The position numbers and the translations under genes are program-made. A DNA stretch of 64,000 nt from Druceiella hillmani (taxonomy: Eukaryota > Arthropoda > Insecta > Lepidoptera > Hepialidae), in NCBI GenBank assembly GCA_039881145.1, contig JAYKKI010000029.1:23558001-23622000 (forward strand). The letters are read 5' to 3'. Position 1 is the stretch's first letter; the number at the start of each line of letters is the position of its first letter. The notes under the pieces are model-generated. The model was not told the origin of the DNA. It made no database searches and worked only from the letters and a program-made list of their open reading frames with translations. This document shows, piece after piece, positions 36,784 to 49,771 of the stretch.

Positions 36784-38885
36784 GTGTCATATGTCTATCG
36801 TGGAATTGTAGAAACGCAGACTCCTCACGTTTATATTATTCTGCGGTTAGATGAAAAGATAAGACCAGAGTTCCTTGACAAAATTATTAATGTTGAATTA
36901 CCTGATTCTAACTTAGATTGCAAGCTCTATGAAATTATTAAGACGAATGTAATCCACAGTCTATGTAGATGCCTCAATAGAAATTCATCTGTATGCTACA
37001 TGGAGAAAATGAATATCCCCAACATCGTAGACAATGTCCAGGTGGTGGAATAACGGAAAAATTAAAGGAGATAATGTTGACAATCGATGGGTAGTGTCAT
37101 ACAATTTTCTACGAGAGATCCCTCTGTCACTCACCTCGCCGTACATCTCGAAAACGAACAAAGAGTTTATTTTACGGAAGACAATATCATTGATAGGATT
37201 AATAATCCTCCGAAGACAAAAAACTTACAGAGTTTTTTGAACTACGTCAAGTCGATTACTTCGCAAAAACTCTTACATTGCAAAGTTGCGTCTTATTACA
37301 TACGGAAAAACAAAGAGTTTTTCAGGAGTAAATAATTAAAAAGATTATGTTTTAGGCAGAGTGTATACTGTTCATTCCGGTAATATTGAGTGCCTCTTTT
37401 GTTGCATCCTCTTTTGTTGCATGAAATTCCTGGCCCAAGGTCATTTGTTGCACTAAAACGGTAGCGGAAGTAGCCAACATTTCAAGTGATATGGCTTGCT
37501 GAAAGACGTTGCACACTAGAATCACACTTTGAAGAAGCATCTATTTTTGTTTCTACGTATACAATCCATGAGCTGTTTCCAATTATGTTAGTTTTTTTGT
37601 CAAGTTGTAAATCAAGTATAGTTGCAGGAAAAATCTTCGAGGTAGTCTTACGGAAAATATTAGAAGTAAAATTGATAGAGAAGGAGGCAATGTTGAGCTG
37701 ATACTTACTACTCATTCTGATAGAATTCCTTCCGATTCTGGGCAGTTGTTCTTCTCGATGTTCCTGGTGGCACTGGAAAAAATATTTTCGATCAACCTGT
37801 TACTTGTCAAAGTCAGAAGCGATGGAAGTACCGCTATTGCCATTGCTTCCTCATAAATTATAGCTACCTTCATTGACGGGTGCAAAACGGTTCTCTCTGC
37901 TTTAAAATTACCTTTTAACCTCATTCATTCTGAGTTTGCACTTTATAATGTCTCTAAACAAAGTGATATGGCTCATGTACTTAAAAATGCTAAAATTATT
38001 GCGTGGTATGAATGCACCGTGGCTTACAAGAAAGGTATTGAAAGTTTAAACAGGACCTTAGATCTTACAACTGTTTTGTGGGTGGAATAATTGTTCTTTT
38101 AGCTGGTAACATTAGAAAAACTTGCCTCTTGTACCACGTGGGACATTTGTAGATGAAATCAAAAACCGGTCTAAAGTTTATGATTTTATGACCTAATGTC
38201 AAAATTCAATCTTCAGTGTGTGATAAAAATTAAAAAAAAATTAGTAAAAATATAGGAAGAAGTATAACAAGTGATTTTTGCTATATTGTGGAAGATGTGA
38301 CAAAATTAATTGACAGAATATATTCCAATATTAAACAGATTAGAGTAAATTGTACTGCCAATAGCAAAACAAGTTTCTGTTTGAGAAGCTTCTGACTGAA
38401 TAAGCGAAGTATGAATCTGCAAACACAGTAATGGAGACGAAGGATGCTGTGGAGTTTTTGCATACACTTAATCCACCAGGAATGTCCCTGCACGTTCTAT
38501 ATATTAAAATTAGCATGCCAATTATGCTATTGCGCAATTTAAATCCTTCAAAACTATGTAACGGTGCTAGGCTATGTGTAAAAGCCCTACACAAAAACTC
38601 AATTGAAGCCACCATTTTTACTAGCAAGTATGAAGGAGAGAACGTATCCATCCGCCGAGAGTTTGTTATACTATGATTATTAATAAAGCACAGAGATAAA
38701 TTCGAAAATAACTGATGTGGATCTTATAAGTGACTGTTTCTCTCGTGGTTAATTTTACAATGGCATATCATGAGCATAAAAAAATAATTTCAAATAATGA
38801 GGCATACTCAAGAGTCACTTCACTTCACTTCTCCAACAGGACAAAAAGATAAAGTACGTTGTTTACAGGGAAATATTGAATTTAT
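36784..38885 (+). pseudogene. Helitron Rep/helicase pseudogene (C-terminal half)
   Basis: Plus-strand fragments in changing frames match insect Helitron replicase-helicases. In order they are HVYIILRLDEKIRPEFLDKI with LYEIIKTNVIHSLC (36826-36965), DNRWVVSYN (37077-37103), THLAVHLENEQRVYFTEDN (37130-37185) and ASYYIRKNKEF (37290-37322). Then come GRVYTVHSGNIEC near 37358-37395, the Walker A-like LDVPGGTGK near 37755-37780, and NVSKQSDMAHVLKNAKIIAW near 37950-38010. The C-terminal pieces are LNPPGMSLHVLYIKISMPIM (38465-38525), GARLCVKALHKNSIEA (38565-38610) and YVVYREILN (38850-38877). In the family the enzyme drives rolling-circle transposition. Many stops and internal deletions are present, for example between RWVVSYN and the HLAVHLENEQ block. 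No Helitron ends (5' TC, 3' hairpin plus CTRR) were identified. Confidence 0.85.
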
Positions 38886-39258
38886 GTTTTTTATATATTT
38901 ATAAACTTTTACATTTTCAAGTTATCTATAAAACATACAAAGTGTAAATTTTGTTTTTATTAGCATCTTGATGATCTTATTATTTTGATATTACCCTCAA
39001 AAATTTTTACTATTGTTACGCGCAAAAATTATAACAATTTTAATATGACTCTTTTTGAACAATAATGAAATATTTTTATTTTTTTTTTGATAAGGCATCA
39101 ATTAATGTTTTCTATATTTATGCAGATTATACAATTGTCTATAAATTTCTGCACATAGAACAAATGCCACCTACTAAAATCCTTTTTCAAATACTTTTTC
39201 TTTACGCCCCAGAAATATAATTTTATCGAACCCATGTACAAATAATATGGGTACATAC
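38886..39258. other. AT-rich spacer, no gene seen
   Basis: It lies between the Helitron remains and the BED-type hAT; nothing was recognised. Confidence 0.5.
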
Positions 39259-40505
39259 TAGACTTGGGCGATACGAGTATTTTAAGATACTGAGTATGAC
39301 GAGTACGAGTATTATAAAATATCGGTGACAAAATAGTCGACGAGTATGGGCACTGTAATTCCGTTGTGAGAGGACCATATTACAAGTCGCTATAGACTTA
39401 CGGTCGTGGGAGACGTGCAATAAATCTTAATTGCTACTTATTATGAAGGGTTCAATGCTCATATCCTTTATTTCTTATAGCTAAAACTGGCGGGTATTAC
39501 TATAATTTCTAAATGAGACATTTTTAATAAAATGCAGTGTTTCATTTTTCATTCATACTGATATAAATATTTATGGTTCCAGGCTTAGGACTATAATTAA
39601 ATGATTCATTTGGCATAGTAATTTAGATAGCATATTTACAAAATGGATCACTTTATTAAACAAATTTTTTTTTTTTGGCATATTTATTTTATCCACTTTT
39701 TTTTTAAATAATGTAGTAGGATGTTCGGAACAAACAACTTGTTCCATATTGATTATTGTTACAATTGTATATTTTCTATTCAAATGTTTCCTTAAATTAG
39801 ATGTTGCTGTTTTGAATGACAATTTAGTTTTGTAAATATTGCAAGAAGCAGAATATTTACCTAAGTCTGTAAAATACTCTCTTACGGCATTGGACTTTCT
39901 CGTGAACATAATGACGAAATTAGAATTTAACCTAATTAACAGTTAGTTTTTACATGCACTATTTAATTACAATATTTACACTACAAAGTAATAACACTCA
40001 ACTGTACCAATAGAAAAAGGGAGAATCATTAGACGAAAAGAGCATCGTACTTAAAATCCTTATTTTAAAATACTCGTACTTGTCGTGTTGAGTAAATATT
40101 TGTCCGCGAACTGGGAAGTGTGAAGCAATACTTAACGTAATGAGTAAATCGAGTATACGAGTATGTTTAACATACTCGTATTAAATACTTTGAAAGTATT
40201 ACCACTTATGAGTATTTAAATATTCAATTTGTCCCTTATTTCATATACATTTTAAATATGAAAGAGCGACAACACCTGAGTACGATATGCGTGACTGAAA
40301 TAGCTATAGTTAGCTAGACAAAGAGGAGTAGGGATATGCTGCAGCCCGACCATAAAGTAACCATTGTGCGAACGTCGGGTCAGCCATACCAAACAAGACT
40401 AAGTGTTTACGATACCAAGTATTTTGTATTTTGACTACCGAGTTTGTTTTTCTCTCTGAGATACCGAGTATTTTTGCCGGTGACAGTAAATACGACTCAC
40501 CTCTA
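39259..40505 (-). mobile_element. Short BED-type hAT element, 1.25 kb, non-autonomous
   Basis: It begins tagacttggg and ends ctcacctcta (reverse tagaggtgag). The flanking 8-base duplication is nearly perfect: gtacatac at 39251-39258 and gtgcatac at 40506-40513. The ends are rich in cgagta/tactcg motifs (about 39275-39310 and 40070-40160), including an inverted pair near 40155-40180. The interior carries a BED finger remnant on the minus strand but no catalytic domain, so it is an internally deleted derivative. Confidence 0.8.
39571..39909 (-). pseudogene. BED zinc finger remnant of a hAT transposase
   Basis: Reading the minus strand, RKSNAVREYFTDLGKYSASC is followed by NIYKTKLSFKTATSNLRKHL and N-RKY. 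BED fingers have an aromatic W/YF near the start, Cys-x2-Cys, and a final His-x3-5-His/Cys. Here the second Cys is Tyr (SCNIY) and the last His is Tyr (NRKY), so two metal ligands are lost. About 60 Lys-rich residues follow, then a stop. The RNase H-like catalytic region is missing. Confidence 0.75.
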
Positions 40506-40844
40506 GTGCATACATATTGAAATATATAATAAAACAAATCACCTTTGTAATATTTTCGTTAATAATAAAGTAATGTTATATATTATGAAATTACAGGTAA
40601 TCTAGAACCTAAAGGTATCTCTTATACATTTAGAAATCCCCAGTAAAGCGAACGGAAACGGTTTGTTATTTACAAGTTACGTATGTGTGAAAACTTTTAA
40701 CTCACTACGCAGATTGCTAAATTCCTGTTTCGCGACATTTTTAAAATGCGAAATAATGGGATATCTTTCTTAAAATATATAAACACATATTTGGGGGATA
40801 TGTAGAACTATATCAGTTGTCAACTAATTTTATGATGATCATAG

Positions 40845-41610
40845 GTCATGAATTCGAATTTCACAATATTTTTGATATCTGAAATACCGGCCTCTGCCAC
40901 TATATCCGTCTTCGGCTAATTTCATAGTTTTCGATTCGAAATTCACAATGTTTTTGACATTCAAGATGGCGCTCTCTGTCATTTGCAATAAATCGCCGCT
41001 ATATTCTTTCCCAACTAATTTTGGGGTTCTGAATTCGAATTTCATAATGTTTCTGACAAATGAGACCTCTGTCATTCGCAACAAGTCGCAGCTATATTAA
41101 TTTTCCACTAATTTTAGGGTCCTGAATTCTAGTTTCACAATGTCTTTGACATTCAAGATGGCAGTCTCTGTCATTCACAACAAATCGCCGCTATTTCCGT
41201 CTTCGCCTAATTTTAATATCCTCAATTCGATTTTCATACTTAATTCGCATATTCAATTTCGATATTCAGTTCGCAACAAATCGCCTCAATATCATTTTCT
41301 AATAATTGTAGGATCCTGAGTTTGAATTTCATAACGTCTATGAGGTTCAAGATGGCGGTCTCTGTTATTCGCAACAAATCGCCTCAATATCCAGTTTAGA
41401 CTAATTTTAGGGCCCAATTTGAATTTCACAAAGTTTGTGATGTTCAAGACGGCGGCTTTTGTTATTCACATTAAATCGCCAATATATACGTTTTCGACTA
41501 ATTTGGGTACTCAATTCTAATTTCATAATGTCTGTGAGATTCAAAATGGTGGCCTCTCTCATTCGTAATAAACCGACATTATATCCGTTTTCAAGTAATT
41601 TAAGGGTTCT
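40845..41610. repeat. Degenerate ~100-bp satellite, array 1
   Basis: Recurring blocks are aattttagggt-ctgaattcgaatttcac, aatgt-tttgacattcaagatggc, tctgtcattcgcaacaaatcgcc and tatatccgttttcga. The core ttcaagatggc recurs near 40962, 41153, 41349, 41446 and 41541, giving a spacing of about 95-97 in the better-preserved part and about double where one core has decayed. Confidence 0.88.
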
Positions 41611-42784
41611 AAATTAATAATTAAGTAAAAAGTATATAAAGTGGATTATAATTCAGTTATAATCACTGGAAATATGGTGAACAAATAATTTACATCATTG
41701 TCATGAAAAAAATGACATAATTGTGTTTCATGGGTGGGGTGGGTTGCAGAAAGTGGTAACGACAGTCTTATGAATGAATGAAAGCTATATATAGCTATAC
41801 TTTGTTACAGTGAACACTGGGATTCCGAATCATTAATATTTTTACGTGTAACCGGATGTCTAATGACGAGGAGGAAGAAGTTAAGTTTTTTGTCTATATA
41901 TAAATCACTAACCAGAAATAACTATCATTTTTTTACTATTTAAAGATAAAAACTTGTGTAGATTTAAAACCTTCATGGTAATTTCACTTCACAAAACAAA
42001 ATTATTACTTTTCTTTTCAACGATATGTTGGTTCGTATTTTAGACACAAATGTAATTTTTCTTGTAATAAAGTAAATAAGCGCTTTTTAGAATATTACTT
42101 ATTTTACTAATTAAAAAAATAACGTATGTACCAGTAGAAAAATTCAAAAATAAAAGTTTGATGCCTTTTCTCCTTGCAGTCTGCTTAGCTGAGGCGTGTA
42201 AAGAAAACCAAATCCACTAAACATTGGTTCACTGGGAATACTCGTGTTGTGATAGTCAAATGAGGTCAGGGCAGTATACGCATTCGTATACAATACCGGT
42301 GCCGAATATTCGCTTTCGCTTTCATATTCGTGAATATGTAAACGTCTGTTTTCGGTATATCACTACTAAGAACATTTCGTTATGTCCGTCTGTACATTTC
42401 GTTATGTCCGTCTGTACATTTCTTTGTCACTGCAGTTTTACTCGAAGATTAAATATATCCCGCGCTTTTTAAAGCGAGATTGTGTGGAGAAGTTAAAAAA
42501 AAGTTTTTCTTTTATGATTTAGTTGCCGAGTCTCAATCGCTCCTTAAAATTCGGTAATTTACCAAAATTTATTCCTTTATATTGTGTTGGTAAATCAGCA
42601 TGGCAGTGATAGAATAAGAATAAAATAGCTAAAATAATTATACAACAAAAAGACTCGTTTCATTCTTATAAATTATATAATAATGAACTAATAATTATAA
42701 AATAACATGTTTCGTTAAAAAATATTTAAAATTTTATGCACATTTTATTTTTGGGTCTAATTTTGCTCGATCTGTTATATCTGT
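41611..42784. other. AT-rich DNA between the two satellite arrays
   Basis: No gene was recognised. It contains a 22-bp direct repeat (42372-42422) and splits what may have been one array. Confidence 0.5.
42372..42422. repeat. 22-bp tandem repeat, 2.3 copies
   Basis: The unit acatttcgttatgtccgtct plus gt is repeated at 42372 and 42394, then a partial copy. Confidence 0.95.
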
Positions 42785-43300
42785 CTCTCGTAACTCCATT
42801 CGTTTTCGACTAGCCTTAGGATACTGAAATCGAATTTCACAATATTTTGAGATTCAAGATGGTGGGGTACCCATACCTCTCGCAATAAATCGTCACTATA
42901 TTCGATTTCGACACAATTTAGGATGCTGTATTCTGCTCTTACAACTTTTTGTTGGAAATAAGATGGCGGCTTTTGTCTTTATTATAATAAATTATCACTA
43001 TATTCGATTTCATCCAACATCAGTGTATTGAATTCCAATTGTACACTGTTTTGAAATTTAGGGTGCTGAATTTGAATTTTACAATGTTTTTGAGAATTAA
43101 GATTCGTCGAATTCGTCTTTCGTGAAATAAATCGTTACTATCCTCGATTCTTTTCAACTTTAGGGAGTTGAATTTGAATTTTAGAATGTTTTTGGGGTCG
43201 AAGATGGCAGCGTTTGTCTCCCTCGCAATAAATCCTTGTATATTCGATTTTGATAAACTGTTGGATGCTAAATTTAATTTCACAATTTTTTTGTATTGTA
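42785..43300. repeat. Degenerate ~100-bp satellite, array 2
   Basis: The same unit as in 40845-41610: ttcaagatggtgg near 42853, aagatggcggct near 42960 and gaagatggcagcg near 43200, with the ataaatc-tcactatattcgattt and gaatttgaatttta-aatgttttt blocks between. Confidence 0.85.
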
Positions 43301-46300
43301 TCCATGTAACGCCTAAAAAATTAAAGATCAGTTATAAATTGATTATAGCCTAATTTGATAGCATTTCTATATTATTCATATTTTTAATACCGGAATGAAT
43401 ATTTATAGGGAAGGGCAAAGTTCCAATTAACATGTTTAATTCGAGATTTTTTACCACAAGGTAGAAATGGAATCATCAAGACCATAATATACTCTTGGTA
43501 AAATATCATTCAATATTTACATATGTATTCCTTGTCAAAAATTCTAATAGTTTGTCTACCATACGTTATTTTCAAATTAACTTGTAAACGCTAATGGGAT
43601 ACGAACCAACATATCGTTGATATAATAAAAAGTTGATACTTTTAAATGTTTAATTAATATAATTTGCTGTTTGGCGTGAACGATTTATGGTAGTTTTTTT
43701 ATTTTGAAGAAGAAATGACGTGGTAATTTTTCAAATTTTTTTATAGTTAAGTTAGGTTTTAGCAAATAAAATTTTTAATATTGTGTTAAAAATAATTTTT
43801 GTTTGCATAAAAAACCAAATTCTGTTATAGTTTTTGAAACTTATTTTATCGTGTTTTCTTGATATATATTTTTTAATTTTAAATAACTCTACATCAAAAT
43901 TTTGTTACAATCACATTCGCAAAATATTCGTATTATTTTTGCGAATAGAATGCGGCTGCTAAAATTTGTTATATCACAAGCCTCATTTTTTCTACCGATT
44001 TTTAAAACATTTCATTCAAAAAATTAATTTGACAGTTTACAAATTAGTAGTCAGGTTTTAATTTTGTTCTTGTAATCTATTTAATAATAAAAATATCTGT
44101 TTTGAAATGTTTCGCAGTTGTTAGTAGCATATACGTCAAATTAAGAATACAAGAAGTACGAAAATCTAATTATAACAATTGTTAGAAGTCACTGGCTATT
44201 AGAATGGCACGAACTATACGATTGCCGATTGTTATCATCGAAAATACTTTCTTGAAATTTTGATAAATTATTGAAACCTCGGAAACTAATTTTTTGTTTT
44301 TCAAATATCTGGAAGCTCTGTTTCGTACACTAACAATGTGACGTTATTAGATTGGGTCAAGGTTTAAGCATGGTGAATTTTTTAAATAAATGGGTATTAC
44401 GGCTTGTTCCTTGAATAATATTTTTTTTTGTATATGTGTATATTTTTTTTTGCTATCATTAATGTTATCACGATATTAATACTTTTTTTCAAATCGTCGA
44501 ACGGTCTTTGATTAAAACTTCAGAAACTAATCCGAGAGACCTTGAATACTAATACTTATCACGTGGAATTAACTTAATTTGCTTAAAACTTTGCCATTCA
44601 GTTGCGATAAATTCATTAATTAACATTGTTAGCAATTTTTTCCAATCTACAATTTTGTAAAAAATATTCGACAAGTTTTGATTTAGTGAATTATGAATAA
44701 ATTGAAATCGGGTCATATATCGTATTTGCATATAGTGATGGATAAAAACTTGGAAAGATACGAAAAGTAATATGACAATATAAATTTTTTTGTGGAGTTT
44801 CATTCGTAGTGTTTTGTTTCGTATATATGAGCACATTATTCAGCTCAATAGTCACTTTTTCCAGCTGCAGATTGGTTATTTTCTATTACAAACCTATGCA
44901 ATGGTATTAACAACAAGTTCTGTCCACGCCGGTATTTTAATTCAACAATTAGGTACTTTTTGGTTCGTAATCAATGGTCTGGTTTGGAAATTTCGAATGT
45001 CGGCCTTTGTTACTCCCGTCTGGAGTGAGCCAACATATTAATTCCGGTCCACTTTTGTTTCCCATTATGAAAAATAACTCTCCTTCATTTGTCGACACTG
45101 TTTTCGTCTTCCCTATACGATGATTTGAAACTATTTTGAGACATGATGTCGACTCAGTTTTCCAATGGAACCCGGGCAATAGGCTACATTTTAAAGTAAG
45201 CAAATGTGCAATGATCACATACGTCCAAGCTTACGTATCGCCCTTGTTCATAATTATGATCTGGACAGAACTACATTCCAAAGGGTTTCATCGTTATTGG
45301 ATCTCGGTACCATTACAAGATACTAGGTTTTGTCATACGGCATTCCCCCAATTATCACAATATTGAATACCTCGTGACTATCAACTCTTTAGTTTGCAGT
45401 ATTCTTGAAACGAATACGTTCATATGGTCTTCATATGAAGGTACTTATATCCTCATGCTGAAGCAAATATTTAAATAGTTCATAGGTTTTTGCATTACGA
45501 AATATATGGGTATCGTACCTATAGATTTTGTAATCAAAATTACATTACTTACTTCCTTCAGATTGTGTAATGAGCATGATAGGATGTAATACCCTTTAAC
45601 TTCGATGAAAATTTTAATATTATGAGATGCACCCAGTGTTAATACTTCTCTGCACCGTTGTCCACTTCAGGGATGGGGTTATGAAGTCGCTTGGTGGTTC
45701 ATGACGGATCGCCAGTTAGACTGGTGTGGATTTGAATTTCTCTATGTGTCTGTTTTATTCGTTATTTTTAGTATTTGTACATTTGTCCGCATTTGTTCGT
45801 ATGCTCTTCCACATATCCAACGCTTTGTGTGAATCTGTGAGTTGAGAATGGGGTTTTCAATAAATAAATAAAAAGTAAATAAATTAAGTATACATAAAAT
45901 AGACACGGAACGTATTTTTAAGATTCGGTACCTTGAAAGAAAAAAACGGAACACGTATAAGATCACCACGTGTCGGTCTTTCAAATTTCTCTTCGAAATG
46001 TCCTTTTCATTTACATGTATCGTCCATGTATCTTTTAGAAGAGTAAGGATATTTTGTGCACAATTTTATGTATTACATTTTAGAGATATTACTGAAAGAT
46101 TCCACAAAAAATTTATTCCTCCCTTCCGAAACTGCTGAAGTAAAATTATGAAAAAAAAATTGGAAGAACAGCTTTACTAGAAATTTATCTAAAATTTAAC
46201 GGAAAACTATATAATGTCTCCATATCTCACAATTTTTCAAAAACTCACGATCATTTTGAAAAATGTAATTTTTATTGGTGAAAAATTATTTGAATTTTTA

Positions 46301-46451
46301 CAGACAGGAAACACAATGGTAGGTATTGTGTTGCAAATAAAGGAAAAATCTGTACTTAGGTTAGGACATTGGGGTAAATTATAGTAAGCAAATATTACAA
46401 CGCTCGCAGGTAGTATGTTTCATATACGACGATAAATTGTATCGATAAATT
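43301..46451. other. AT-rich DNA without recognised genes
   Basis: Several short frames near 44549-45366 show no motif. No element ends were recognised. Confidence 0.5.
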
Positions 46452-46519
46452 ATACACCTGTGTCTACAGATACATCATACACCTGTGTGTACGTCGATAA
46501 TTGTACACCTGTGTGTACA
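46452..46519. repeat. Three spaced copies of tacacctgtgtgtac
   Basis: Copies at 46452, 46478 and 46504, 26 bases apart. The third reads gtacacctgtgtgtac, itself a GTACAC/GTGTAC hairpin, and each copy holds a CACCTG E-box core. Confidence 0.85.
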
Positions 46520-46786
46520 AAATAATTTATCTTTAACTATCAAAATGAAATTAACTAATCCACAAGGCTTGTAAAATTTTGTCCCATAGTAATAGTTCAA
46601 CAATGGTGTATATCAGGGCTGTCCAACGTCGAATGGCCCAAGGACCACTTTAAATTAAATTGCGGTTAAGTGCGGTTGTGTGTCATAAAATACTTCCTAT
46701 TTAATTTTACCAGTGATTTGTAATAGGTACAGAAAAGTGTTTGTTTAATTATTTTTATTTATTAAAAAAACAAATACACAAAAAAA

Positions 46787-47500
46787 TTAATGGGAAGTTT
46801 GGTTTTCGCTAACCAATGTATCAATATTGACATTAATATTTGTTATTGATAAAGAAAGAAACTGAGTAAGTGGCTTATCAGACAGGAAACACCTATGTTT
46901 TGACTTTATAAATTTAATGTTGGAAAAGCTGTGTTCGCATAGATGTGTGTTTCCCAGAATTGAGCACATTATAAGGCCTAAGTTTCATAAGTTTGAGTAA
47001 CATTCTCTTTGGAGTAACTTAAAAAATTCATTCCTATTTGGTTCTTCTCGGCTAAAAAAGATCTGACTGCCAATCACACAATTCCAGTTAAGGTCTCCTC
47101 TTCTACATTCTTAACAGAAATAGTAAGTGGCTGAGTAAGAACTTAAATTTCTCCTTCTATTTTTTGAAAGTCACTTCACCAGTTAAATATGAAACTTTCT
47201 CCAAATCCTTCATTTATTCAAAGATCTTTTTACAAAAAATTCTCTTTCTATTTTAAAAAGTCCATTCCTCATCACAATTTTTTTGTGAGTCAAGTTACGA
47301 TTGACCCCTCGTATAATATTGGTTATTTTAACAACCACTTTCATGACATTCATTTGACATAAGGACTTTCCACTCTTGGTAAACAATGAAGTGTATCACA
47401 GGACAGTTCATACTGTTTTGTTTTAAGAGTTCTTTTTGATTTCCAATTTCAGTTCCTATCATAGCTCTGACTCCATCAGTGATAATACAGGAACATTATC
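46787..47500 (-). pseudogene. C-terminal hAT transposase remains (GTF2IRD2/ZBED-like)
   Basis: Minus-strand fragments include IITDGVRAMIGTEIGNQKEL near 47430-47490. The C-terminal dimerisation block LGNTHLCEHSFSNIKFIKSK is at 46880-46960 and resembles the family's FG-TY-CE-TFS-M---KSK motif, followed by LSDKPLTQFLSL. Stops and frame changes lie between. The N-terminal half is lost or unrecognisable to the right of the nested hAT fragment. Confidence 0.75.
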
Positions 47501-47524
47501 AAATCCTTTATATCCTGATACCAC

Positions 47525-49720
47525 CAGGGTCGTCTTAGACTATGCTGGGGCCCTTGGGCACACAAGAATTTAGGGCCGAAACAAACACTACACAAGAATT
47601 TAGCGAACTATACAAATTTTTTTCACTATGATCTTCTTAATTATGGGTAATCAAATATATTATTATAATACAATATGTCATTAATGATATTAGTATGCTG
47701 CTGTTTTTTTTATTATGATTACGATAATAGTTTCTTTCGAGATTTCTGTTGAGCAAAATCTCCTATTAAATCCTCAAACTCAATTTTCTGAAGAATATCA
47801 ATTTCTCATAATTGACAAATTACTTAGTCGTTCTTGTAACATTGTTGTTCGCATTTCATTTTTATTATCTTAAGCTGCGAAAATGAACGCTCCCCACTAC
47901 ACTTGGTAACCATTAGACAAAGGAATATTCTTGTAGCAACTTCAACATTTGGAAAAGTTTCTTTCTTTTTTTTTTTTTAATTATCAGACGTTATTTATCA
48001 GACTTTATTAAGTTATATATAAATCCGCTAATTGCTTGCCATATTTTTGAAATATTGCCTTAAATGAAAACATTATGTTTTGAGCTCATATGCATTAATG
48101 TCTTCATGATAAAATTCTGCAAATTCGTTGCATTCTTTGGTTAATTTTTTCAGATTCGATTGTTGTTAATTGACAAAGAAAACTAAATCGATTATCAATT
48201 TCTTGGTATGCTGCCGAACGTTTTTTTAAAATGCGTAATTAATGTGTAAATTATGGGAATGAAAGTATCTACACGAAACTTTTCATTGCATCTCAACTGG
48301 AGAGTCTCTGACGATCCTCCAAAAAACTGAGGCGTGAGCTGCGAATTCTTTTTCTTTCAAATTTATCTTTGCAATCAGCATCTGGATTTTTTTCTTTAGC
48401 AGCCGTTTCATACTAATCAAAGTTAATGCGTGCATTATTGACATAACTGATCAGAGATTCGTAAAGTTTTGTTACAATGTCCATAGTTATAGTGCTATTC
48501 TGTAAACTTAGACTTGTTTTGTTCATAATTCCCAAAATATCATTACATATACCCGTTAGAAGAGCAGTCGCAAATTTTTCTATTTTTTTACTAGGTTTTT
48601 TGGCTTCGTTTCTAATGTCTCCTGGTTAATTGATGTCACTTGCGATGAAGGATAATTCTTCGGAAATATTTAAAAAACCATTTCGCAAAGCATTATAGCA
48701 TTGGCATGTGCGGACCATCTGGTTTGCGAAAGAGACTTCAGGACTCTATTTACACCTAAATGCTTTGTCAAAATTTTCCATCGTTTGGTCGAAGCTGAGA
48801 AAAAATTGTACAATTTTTGTACAAATTGAAAGAATGCTACTGCTTCAGTAATACACTCAACAGCTTGAACACCCACTAAATTTAACGAATGTGCCGCACA
48901 TGGAACGTAAATTGCATATTCGCATATTTCTTTTATTCTAGACATATTTCTTTTATTCTAGACTCTAGACACCAGAGAACTTTCCAGACATATTTGAAGC
49001 ATTGACGTAGCTCTGCCCGCGGCAATCTTTTATGGGGATCTCAAGGCTTTCAAAAAAGTTTAAAATGGTATCTGCTATATATTGCGCATTATGTCCATCC
49101 ATAGGCAAAAATTGCAAAAATCTCTCAATAGGCTGTCCGTCTTTTACGTATCTAACGATGAAAGTGAGCTGATCAACGTGGGGCAGATCCGGCGTAGAAC
49201 CTATGCTAATAGAGTAGTATTTTACTGATTTAAGTTCTTTGACAATTGTTTTTAAAACTCGCTGTCCCATTAAATTAATGAATTCATTACAAATATTTGC
49301 AGATAAATATGATATACTTCCTTTTCCACGATTTCCTCAGTTTTGTATGTGATCAGCAAGAAAAGGATCAAATTCACTAATCAGTTCTAAGCATCCCAAA
49401 TAATTCTCATTATTTTGCGATCCCAATGTCTCATTATGATCACGAAAAGAAAGACCTCTTGAAGCTAAAAATGTCACTACTGCAACAAACCTCCAAATTA
49501 TATTTAACTGTATGCTATTGAAACTTTTTCTCGTGTCACCTAGTGTAATGTCGTTTCTTATTATATTCTTTAGGAACTGATAGGACCTGCATACAAACAA
49601 GGCACTGAATACAAACAATGCAGTGATTAAATGGTCTAATTCCCAACATACATTACAAACTCGATGTTCATCGCTATTTTTTTCTACCAGAAGAAAATAA
49701 CTACTATAATAAACAAATAA
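47525..49720 (-). mobile_element. Nested ZMYM-like hAT fragment, 5'-truncated
   Basis: The left end cagggtcgtcttagactatg followed by gctggggcccttgggca is a typical ZMYM-type hAT terminus. The transposase C-terminal region comes next. No matching right terminus is found, and homology stops near 49620-49720, before the zinc-finger region, so one end has been lost. Confidence 0.7.
47755..49618 (-). pseudogene. ZMYM-like hAT transposase pseudogene, N-terminus missing
   Basis: Minus-strand pieces in order are FLASRGLSFRDHNETLGSQN (about 49480-49420), the region with VKYYSISIGSTPDLPHVDQL (49220-49160), and MSRIKEICEYAIYVPCAAHS followed by LNLVGVQAVE and SQTRWSAHA (48945-48670). The C-terminal dimerisation motif VTKCSGERSFSQL is near 47875-47925, with ERLSNLSI. 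The usual DST in the catalytic block is GST here, so a catalytic Asp appears lost. Stops interrupt the C-terminal half. It is a different subfamily member from the element at 20.7-25.3 kb. Confidence 0.8.
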
Positions 49721-49771
49721 ACCCTTGACTTACAGCTTACACTTACACGTAAAAATAAACTCCGCGAGCCG

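Noticed and set aside
44549..45366. Several open frames of 76-95 codons on both strands
   Set aside because: No motif, mutual overlap on opposite strands and no element ends.
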